DNA from: CAZCEC01 sp964497615
GTDB taxonomy: Bacteria; Chloroflexota; Anaerolineae; Anaerolineales; UBA6663
Direction: 5' to 3'
DNA length: 64,000 nucleotides
Assembly (NCBI GenBank): GCA_964497615.1
Contig: CAZCEC010000021.1
Location: forward strand, 1-64,000
The notes under the pieces: model-generated
Told to the model about the DNA's origin: nothing
The model's input: the letters and a program-made list of their open reading frames with translations, nothing else
The model's database searches: none
Position numbers and translations under genes: made by a program
Shown: in pieces, positions 58,711 to 64,000 of the stretch
Layout of the letters: every line of letters starts with the position of its first letter
Position numbering within the stretch: position 1 is the first letter of the stretch

Positions 58711-60263
58711 TTACAGCGCGACGCGCTTAACCGCCACCACCTGAGGCAGCGCCAGCAGCGCGCTCATGCCGTCCGCCGGAACCGGGCTGTCGAGGTTGAT
58801 GAAGGACAGCGCCGTGCCCCCCGGCCGGTCGCGGCCCAGCCGCCACTCGGCGATGTTGACACCGTATTGCTGGAGCAGGGTGCCCACCGCTCCAATCACG
58901 CCCGGCACGTCGCGGCTGAACATCACCAGCGCCTCGCCCACCGGCCGCGCATCCATGCGGAATTCGTCCAGCAAGACGATGCGGCCATCGGCCCCGCCGA
59001 AGAGCGTGCCCGCGATGAGGCGCGCGCCGCCCGGCCACTGCACCCGGCACGAAATCTGGTTGGCATAGTCGCCGGCTGGCAGCCCGCGCCCCTGGCCCAC
59101 ACGCAGTCCCTGGCGCGCCGCCAGCATCGGCGCGTTGATGTAGTTGACCGGCTCCGCCGCGCCGTCTTCCAGCAGCCCCTTGAGCAGCGCCACCGCCACC
59201 GCCTTCACCCGGCCTGCCACCTCCGCGCCGCGCACCTCCACCTCCACCGCCTCGATGACTCCGTCGGCCAATTGCCTTTGCAGGGCGCCAATGTGCTCTG
59301 CCAATTGCAGGTAGGGCCGCGACTGGGAGAAGTCTGGCCCGGCCACAAATGGCAGATTGACCACGTTGGCGAAGTCCTCGCCGCGCAGGGCGGCCAGCAC
59401 TTGCCGCGCGATTTGCACCGACACCTCTGCCTGGGCCTCCTGCGTGCTCGCGCCCAGGTGCGGCGACGCCACCACGTTGGGCAGGTTCAGCAGCGGGCTG
59501 CCAGCGGGCGGTTCCTGGTCAAAGACATCCAGCGCCGCTCCCGCCACCTGCCCGGCGACCAGGGCTGCGTGCAGCGCCGTTTCGTCAATCAGCCCGCCCT
59601 GCGCGCAATTGACGATCCGGGCGCCTGGTTTTAGCCGCGCCAATTCGGCCGCGCCCAGCAAGTGGCGGGTCTCGGGCGTCAGGCCGGCGTGCAGGGATAG
59701 AAAGTCGGCCTGGGCCAGCACTTCGTCCAGCGGCGCCAGGGTCACGCCCAGGCGGCGCGCCTCGTCGTCGTCAGCGTAGGGATCGAATGCAACTACGTCG
59801 ACCCCAAAGCCTTGTGCCCGCGCGGCCACCAATTGGCCCACGCGCCCCAGCCCCAGCAGGCCCAGCGTCTTGCCCGCCAGCTGCACGCCNNNNNNNNNNC
59901 CGCATCCGCCGACGGCAGGTGGCGGCACAACGCCAGCAGCAGGGCCAACGTGTGCTCGGCGGCGGCCACACTGTACGCCTCCGGCGTGTTGAGCACCATC
60001 ACCCCGTGCTCGGTCGCAGCACCAATATCCACATTGCCCAGCGCCAGCCCGGCCCGGCCAATCACCCGCAGTTTCTGCCCGCGTTCGATCAGTGTCCGGT
60101 CCACCGGCGTGCCAGACCGCACGATCAAGGCGTGGTAGTCTGCCAACCGGCTCAGCAGGGCAGGGTGGTCCAGGCGCACGTCGTCCACGCTCGCGTCGGG
60201 CGCGTCGCGCAGGAGGGCCAATCCTTCCGGCAGGATTTCGTCGGCAACCAGGATGCGAAACAT
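58711..60263 (-). CDS. serA: D-3-phosphoglycerate dehydrogenase (interrupted by assembly gap)
   Basis: First enzyme of serine synthesis. The N-terminal part runs to LCRHLPSADA, then ten Ns occur (59890-59899) and the C-terminal part resumes in another frame with GVQLAGKTLGLLGLGRVGQL. SerA proteins carry about 13 residues (of the SLKAGKWDRKKF type) between these points, so roughly 40 bases are missing and the 10-N run is a placeholder. The frame break is therefore an assembly artefact, not a mutation. The rest is intact: ARIVNCAQGGLID, DVFDQEPP, LPNVVASPHLGAST, an intervening ASB-type domain and a C-terminal ACT domain (RDVPGVIGAVGTLLQQYGVNIAEWRLGRD). The ATG overlaps the serB stop. Confidence 0.9.
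59890..59899. other. scaffold gap (10 Ns)
   Basis: Ten unknown bases inside serA. Comparison with the SerA family suggests the true distance is nearer 40 bases, so coordinates downstream may shift by about 30. Confidence 0.95.
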
Positions 60264-61156
60264 TACTGGCTGGGTGATGTGATGCGCTGGAGCAGTGCCT
60301 CGCGCGCGGCGGCGTGCCTGAACGATACCGCGGGGCCGCGCAGCGCGGCCACCCCGGCCGCATACACGGCGGCGTGCGGTTCAGGCAGGGCCGGGCGCGC
60401 CAGGGCTAGCGGCAGGATGGCCTCCAGTCCTGGCCCCTGCATGAAGACATCGGCACCCGCGCGCACCCGTTCGCGGGCCGCCACGCCCCCGAAGCCCACG
60501 AACAGGTCCACGGCGACCCGCGCCTCCAGGTCGGACGTGCCATCGCCCACCAGCAAGGCGCGCCCACGGTGCCGCACCCGCAGCCGGCGCACGATGTCGG
60601 CCTTGCCCGCGCCGAGGGTCAGCGGGCCGGCATCATGGGCCTGGTAACGTTCGTCCGGGTTACGGCCATGCGGGTGCTTCCAGCGCTCCCACCACTGGCC
60701 GCTTAACTCGTCGTGCTCGGTGTGCACGGCGTGGATGTGCTCGGCCGGGATGCCGAGGCCGACCCTGAAGTCGCGCACCGCCTCCGCCAGCCCGCCGCTG
60801 ACGATGAACACGGTCCGGCCCGCCGCCAGCAGCGCCGCCACAACTTCGGCTGCGCCCGGCACCAGCGCGGCGGCATAGGCCTTGCCCAGTTGGCGCAACT
60901 GTTCGCGCGTGGGCTGGAGCAAGTCGAGCCGCCGCCCATACACTGCCTCCAAGGGCACCTCGCCGTTCATCGCCTGCGCGGTCAGCGCGGCCACTTCCTC
61001 ATCGCGCCCCTGCCAGCGGGCCAGCTCGTCAATGCCCTCCAGTGTGGACAGGGTGCTGTCGCAGTCGAAGAAGATCAACTCGAACGGCGCCCAATCGGCG
61101 CGGCGGGCGGCGCCCCAGGCGGGGGACGAGGCCTGATCAATTGGCGCATCAGTCAT
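60263..61156 (-). CDS. serB: phosphoserine phosphatase-like HAD hydrolase
   Basis: A 297-residue HAD phosphatase. Motif I is FFDCDSTLSTLEG, motif II VFIVSGGLAEAV, the Lys lies in LGAGKADIVRRLR and motif III is LLVGDGTSDLEA. Gene order serB-serA (TAATG overlap) supports phosphoserine phosphatase, the last step of serine synthesis. A C-terminal extension of ~60 residues after motif III is longer than usual. The start at 61156 has TATACT eight bases upstream and no Shine-Dalgarno, so the mRNA may be nearly leaderless. Confidence 0.87.
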   Translation of the reverse strand: MTDAPIDQASSPAWGAARRADWAPFELIFFDCDSTLSTLEGIDELARWQGRDEEVAALTAQAMNGEVPLEAVYGRRLDLLQPTREQLRQLGKAYAAALVPGAAEVVAALLAAGRTVFIVSGGLAEAVRDFRVGLGIPAEHIHAVHTEHDELSGQWWERWKHPHGRNPDERYQAHDAGPLTLGAGKADIVRRLRVRHRGRALLVGDGTSDLEARVAVDLFVGFGGVAARERVRAGADVFMQGPGLEAILPLALARPALPEPHAAVYAAGVAALRGPAVSFRHAAAREALLQRITSPSQ

Positions 61157-61164
61157 GGGGCGTA

Positions 61165-61170
61165 AGTATA
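61165..61170 (-). promoter_or_regulatory. -10 box for serBA
   Basis: TATACT on the minus strand lies eight bases before the serB ATG. Confidence 0.4.
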
Positions 61171-61180
61171 CCAAGACGCC

Positions 61181-61251
61181 GCAGGGGCGAAGCATTCGGC
61201 CGCCCGTCCCGCCGGGAAGCGGGACCTGGATGGCGAACGCTTCGCCCCTGC
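61181..61251 (+). repeat. palindromic intergenic element
   Basis: GCAGGGGCGAAGCATTCG (61181-61198) and CGAACGCTTCGCCCCTGC (61234-61251) are 18-bp inverted arms with one mismatch. Inside lies a second hairpin, GTCCCGC (61206-61212) against GCGGGAC (61219-61225). The whole 71 bp folds into a cruciform-like structure between glnA and serB. It has the look of a dispersed non-coding repeat; no U-tract follows. Confidence 0.75.
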
Positions 61252-61290
61252 CTGGAAGGCACAGGGCCTTTGGGAAGGGTCAGCCGGGCG

Positions 61291-62742
61291 CTAAGCGTCG
61301 TAATACAGGTAGAACTCGTACGGGTGCGGGCGCAGGCGCATCGGGTCGATCTCGCGGGTGCGCTTGTAGTCCACCCACGTGGACAGCAAATCGTCGGTGA
61401 AGACGCCGCCCGCCAGCAGGAACTTGTGATCGGCCTCCAGGGCCGCCAGCGCTTCCGGCAGAGAGCCGGGCACCTGCTTGGGCCGGCCGTGGCCATTCAC
61501 GCCGTGCGTCTCGAACAGGTCGTAATCCGAGGGTTCACCAGGATCGATTTCGTTCTGGATGCCGTCCAGACCGGCCAGCAGCATGGCGGAGAAGGCCAGG
61601 TACGGGTTGCAGGACGGGTCTGGGCAGCGGAACTCGATGCGCTTGGCCTTGGGGCTGTCGCTGTACATCGGGATGCGACAGGCGGCCGAGCGATTGCGGC
61701 GCGAGTAGACCAGGTTCACCGGGGCCTCGAAGCCCGGCACCAGGCGGTGGTACGAGTTGACGGTGGGAGCCACCAGCGCCAGCAGGGCGGGGGCATGCTT
61801 GAGCAGGCCGCCGATGTAGTACTTGGACAACTGGCTCAGGCCGGCGTAGCCGCTGGCGTCGGCCATCAGGGTCTGGCCGGCCTTCCACAACGACTGGTGG
61901 ACGTGCATGCCGGAACCGTTGTCGCCCCACAGCGGCTTGGGCATAAATGTGGCAGTCTTGCCGTAGGCACGGGCCATGTTCTTGATGATGTACTTGTATG
62001 TCATCAGGTGGTCTGCCATCTCCACCAGGCCGCCAAAGCGCATGTCAATCTCGCACTGGCCGGCGGTCGCCACTTCGTGGTGGTGCACTTCCACCGGCAC
62101 GCCGGCTTCGCGCAGTTTGAGCACTACTTCCGAGCGGAAGTCCTGGAGCGTGTCGGCGGGCGCGGTGGGGAAGTAGCCTTCCTTCCAGCGCGGGCGGTGG
62201 CCCAGGTTGGGCTTGCCGCCGTTGGCGCCGCTGTTCCAGATGCCCTCTTCCGAGTCCACCGCGTAGAAGGCGCTCCACTGGTTCTGCTCGAAGCGCACGT
62301 TGTCGAAGACGAAGAACTCGGCCTCCGGGCCCCAGTAGGAGGTATCGGCGATGCCGGTGGCCCTGAGGTGCGCTTCTGCCTTCTGCGCGATGTAGCGCGG
62401 GTCGCGCGAGTACGGTTCCTTGGTCAGCGGGTCGGCAACATTGCACACCAGGCTCAGGGTCGGCACCGAGCACACCGGGTCCACGATGGCGGTGGTCGGG
62501 TCCGGCATTAGGAGCATATCGCTCTCGTGGATGGCCTGGAAGCCGCGAATGCTGGAGCCGTCGAAGCCGATGCCCTCGGCAAAGACATCTTCGGTCAATT
62601 CTTCGACGGTGGCGCTGAAGTGCTGCCAGGTGCCAGGCAGGTCCACGAACTTGAAGTCAACGATCTTAAGCCCGGACTGCCGGGCAAACTCGATGACGTC
62701 CTTGGCTGAGGTAAAGGTCTTGTCTGCGGTTTTGGTGCTCAT
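61291..62742 (-). CDS. glnA: glutamine synthetase, type I
   Basis: ATP-dependent condensation of glutamate and ammonia. The 483-residue length and motifs are typical: DLPGTWQHFS, GFDGSSIRGFQ, YWGPEAEFFVFD, HHEVATAGQCEID, the ATP-binding MPKPLWGDNGSGMHVHQSLW and RNRSAACRIP, and the C-terminal FRCPDPSCNPYLAFSAML. Tyr-Asp-Leu occurs in the adenylylation region (SDYDLFETHG) but without the usual NLYDLP context, so modification is uncertain. GGAGG precedes the ATG. It is 29 bases downstream of a LysE-family gene and probably co-transcribed with it. Confidence 0.96.
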   Translation of the reverse strand: MSTKTADKTFTSAKDVIEFARQSGLKIVDFKFVDLPGTWQHFSATVEELTEDVFAEGIGFDGSSIRGFQAIHESDMLLMPDPTTAIVDPVCSVPTLSLVCNVADPLTKEPYSRDPRYIAQKAEAHLRATGIADTSYWGPEAEFFVFDNVRFEQNQWSAFYAVDSEEGIWNSGANGGKPNLGHRPRWKEGYFPTAPADTLQDFRSEVVLKLREAGVPVEVHHHEVATAGQCEIDMRFGGLVEMADHLMTYKYIIKNMARAYGKTATFMPKPLWGDNGSGMHVHQSLWKAGQTLMADASGYAGLSQLSKYYIGGLLKHAPALLALVAPTVNSYHRLVPGFEAPVNLVYSRRNRSAACRIPMYSDSPKAKRIEFRCPDPSCNPYLAFSAMLLAGLDGIQNEIDPGEPSDYDLFETHGVNGHGRPKQVPGSLPEALAALEADHKFLLAGGVFTDDLLSTWVDYKRTREIDPMRLRPHPYEFYLYYDA

Positions 62743-62771
62743 AGTACCTCCGTAGGATTTTGTTCCACGCG

Positions 62772-63404
62772 CTAAAGCAGCGGTTCTACCATCCGCACCG
62801 CCAGCAACACCCCAAAGACGACCAGGGCCGCGCTGCTGGCGAGCGTGAGGCCGCGGTAGGCCATGGGCGACAGGATGGCGGTCCCCCAGCGCACGGCCGC
62901 CGCCATCAGGAACGCCCAGGCCACGGTGCCGCCGATAAAGCCAATGATGAAGATGGCCGTCTGCGCGGGGGTGCTGCCCGCCACGCCCGTGGCGACGAGC
63001 GCGCCGCCCACCGACAGCCAATAGCCGATGGCCATGGGGTTCGCCATCGAGATTGCCAGCCCGCTGCGGAAGGCGCCCTTGTGCTCGTGCGGTGACTTCT
63101 CGGCCAGGGCCGCCTGCCGGGCCGCGAAGGCATCGCGCACGCCCACGCCGCCCAGATAGAGCAGCACGCCCACGCCTGCCACGGCCAGCACCACCCGCAC
63201 CCAGCCGACCTGCACCAGGGGGGCCAGGCCAATCAGGGCCAGCCCGCACCAGGTCACGTCGCCGATGATGGAGCCAAGCTGGACATTGAGGGCCGGCCGG
63301 AAGCCGCCTCGCAGCCCGCGCCGCACCGTCTCCATGGCCACGGGGCCGGGCGGCGCGCACATCGAGATTGCCATGATGAGACCAGCGGCGGCGATTGCCA
63401 GCAT
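62772..63404 (-). CDS. LysE/RhtB-family amino-acid exporter
   Basis: A 210-residue protein with six membrane helices. The family opening is GLIMAISMCAPPGPVAMETVRRGLRGGFRPALNVQLGSIIGD, with FRSGLAISMANPMAIGYWLSVGGAL in the centre. Such exporters release basic or neutral amino acids. The ATG at 63404 has GCAGGAG upstream; a start 19 codons earlier lies in the terminator. It is first in a unit with glnA, which suggests export linked to nitrogen status, for example of glutamine or a related amino acid (inference). Confidence 0.82.
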   Translation of the reverse strand: MLAIAAAGLIMAISMCAPPGPVAMETVRRGLRGGFRPALNVQLGSIIGDVTWCGLALIGLAPLVQVGWVRVVLAVAGVGVLLYLGGVGVRDAFAARQAALAEKSPHEHKGAFRSGLAISMANPMAIGYWLSVGGALVATGVAGSTPAQTAIFIIGFIGGTVAWAFLMAAAVRWGTAILSPMAYRGLTLASSAALVVFGVLLAVRMVEPLL

Positions 63405-63437
63405 TAGTTCGCTCCTGCGAAAACCCCGGGAATAACG

Positions 63438-63483
63438 AAAAAACGCCTGCCAGCACTTCACCGAGGTGAGCGCCGGTAGGCGT
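63438..63483 (-). terminator. leader terminator upstream of the exporter-glnA unit
   Basis: On the minus strand ACGCCT (63483-63478) through AGGCGT (63448-63443) forms a long stem of about 20 pairs closed by a CTCG tetraloop, followed by TTTTTT (63443-63438). It lies between the promoter at 63536-63565 and the exporter start at 63404. An upstream AGGC can pair with the GCCT of the 5' arm, giving a competing small hairpin with a six-base loop. Confidence 0.8.
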
Positions 63484-63535
63484 CAGGGCCTGTCAGTATC
63501 TGGTTGTTTGCCGCGCTATTTCAGGCGACGCCGGG

Positions 63536-63565
63536 ACTATAGCACATTCGGGTGATGGGAATCAA
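63536..63565 (-). promoter_or_regulatory. promoter of the exporter-glnA unit
   Basis: TTGATT (63565-63560) and TATAGT (63541-63536) on the minus strand are 18 bp apart. Transcription would start near 63529, about 45 bases upstream of the terminator stem. Confidence 0.6.
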
Positions 63566-63603
63566 GTGCCAAAATAGGGCCGGGGAAACTGGGCATATTG
63601 CCG

Positions 63604-64000
63604 TTACTTGGACGGCTTGCCGGTTAGCACCGCCTCCGCCGCCTGCCGCAGCGTGATGCGCTGCTCACGCGCCGTTTGTTGTATCTGGTGGTAAGCGGCG
63701 TCCTCGCTCAGTCCCTGGCCCATCAGCACCCCTTTGGCCCGGTCCAGCACCTTGCGGGTCTCCAGGCTCTCGCGCAATTCGGCGATCTCGCGGGCGCTGG
63801 CCTGGGCATCCTCGAAGCGGGCCACAGCCACCTCAATGGCGGCCGCCAGCTCGCGTTCGGTGATGGGCTTGACCAGATAGCCCTGAATGGGCACTTGGAC
63901 GGCCTTCTCCACCAGGTCGGCCTGGCTGAAGGCGGTGAGGATCAGGATCGGCATGGGGTGCTTGCGGGCGATGACCTTGGCCGCCTCGATCCCGTCCGTG
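63604..64000 (-). CDS. ANTAR-domain response regulator (5' partial)
   Basis: The frame runs off the right edge, so the start and the phosphoacceptor Asp region are outside. The visible part has the end of a receiver domain (PILILTAFSQADLVEKAVQVPIQGYLVKPI, with its Thr-Ala and Lys-Pro) joined by a helix to an ANTAR domain. ANTAR (LRESLETRKVLDRAKGVLMGQGLSEDAAYHQIQQTAREQRITLRQAAEAVL) binds RNA hairpins and prevents terminator formation in nitrogen and ethanolamine genes. It is encoded directly upstream of, and in the same direction as, the leader terminator of the exporter-glnA unit. Confidence 0.9.
   Translation of the reverse strand, partial: TDGIEAAKVIARKHPMPILILTAFSQADLVEKAVQVPIQGYLVKPITERELAAAIEVAVARFEDAQASAREIAELRESLETRKVLDRAKGVLMGQGLSEDAAYHQIQQTAREQRITLRQAAEAVLTGKPSK

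Noticed and set aside
61291..62742. Loss of the adenylylation site in GlnA
   Set aside because: Tyr-Asp-Leu is still present in the corresponding region, so loss cannot be claimed from the sequence alone.
63405..63529. A complete ANTAR dual-hexaloop target
   Set aside because: Only one possible six-base-loop hairpin was found, and its first loop base is C instead of A. It is kept as a weak hypothesis and not listed as a feature.
1..64000. tRNA genes, rRNA, CRISPR arrays, insertion sequences
   Set aside because: No T-loop/CCA-type segments, rRNA cores, regularly spaced repeats or transposase genes were recognised; intergenic space is too short for most of these.

Overview
The window is a dense, GC-rich bacterial chromosome segment, most likely from a member of the Chloroflexota (Anaerolineae/Caldilineae-like) assembled as a metagenome or draft scaffold; a 10-N scaffold gap lies inside serA at 59890-59899. 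The taxonomic guess is inference. It rests on high GC with strong G/C at third codon positions, a single-layer-envelope style of secreted and lipoproteins with Thr/Pro linkers and SH3 domains, RNase Y plus a 7TM-HD (PgpH) protein, a CysO/JAMM/CysM cysteine operon, a glucosylglycerate module as also known in Deinococcus-Thermus and Actinobacteria, and frequent leaderless-looking starts. No rRNA, tRNA, CRISPR array, IS element or intact prophage was seen. The only mobile-element-like gene is the P-loop ATPase (DUF3631-like) cut by the left edge.

Layout. 1-4600: partial ATPase with a GNA-type tandem repeat, an unassigned 560-bp stretch with a good promoter, then recX and rny. 4600-4750: two copies of a small palindromic intergenic repeat. 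4773-9260 (minus): two hypothetical genes and the pyruvate (or branched-chain) dehydrogenase operon E1alpha-E1beta-E2. 9270-14745 (minus): a GT87-type membrane glycosyltransferase, then a sulfur operon cysM-mec(JAMM)-cysO-DUF4395-thioredoxin-like-moeZ. The operon is preceded by a consensus promoter, a short leader ORF with two Cys codons and an intrinsic terminator, i.e. a cysteine attenuator. 14779-20871 (minus): ybeY-pgpH-yqeY, HIT protein, lipoprotein, TPR protein, response regulator. 20928-24816 (plus): two Dpp-type permeases without their other subunits, then etfBA. 24820-27822 (minus): an unrecognised three-gene membrane/TPR cluster.

28003-37557 (mostly plus) is a putative compatible-solute module: GT4 glycosyltransferase, a USP-GpgS fusion (glucosyl-3-phosphoglycerate synthase), a GpgP-like phosphatase, tandem MFS transporters, a GH13_18 phosphorylase (probably glucosylglycerate phosphorylase) and an MscS channel; an AlkA-like glycosylase sits between on the other strand. 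37554-42276: GT39-like membrane transferase and two tail-to-tail SH3-SGNH secreted paralogues. 42503-46774: ALDH with C-terminal membrane anchor, extended SDR, Nnr. 46871-51184 (minus): YtxH-like protein, small membrane proteins, mnmA, methyltransferase, cysteine desulfurase. 51219-58707 (plus): HExxH peptidase (leaderless, divergent from the desulfurase), paired zinc-ribbon membrane proteins, SulP-STAS transporter behind a promoter-terminator leader, EamA permease, secreted protein. 58711-64000 (minus): serA, serB, a palindromic element, glnA, a LysE-family exporter behind another leader terminator, and a partial ANTAR response regulator.

Functional threads: sulfur and serine metabolism recur (cysM/cysO/mec/moeZ, iscS-mnmA, SulP, serA-serB; the CysO pathway can use O-phosphoserine made downstream of SerA). 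Three transcription units (cysM, sulP, lysE-glnA) have an intrinsic-terminator hairpin between promoter and first start codon, which suggests attenuation is a favoured mode of control here.
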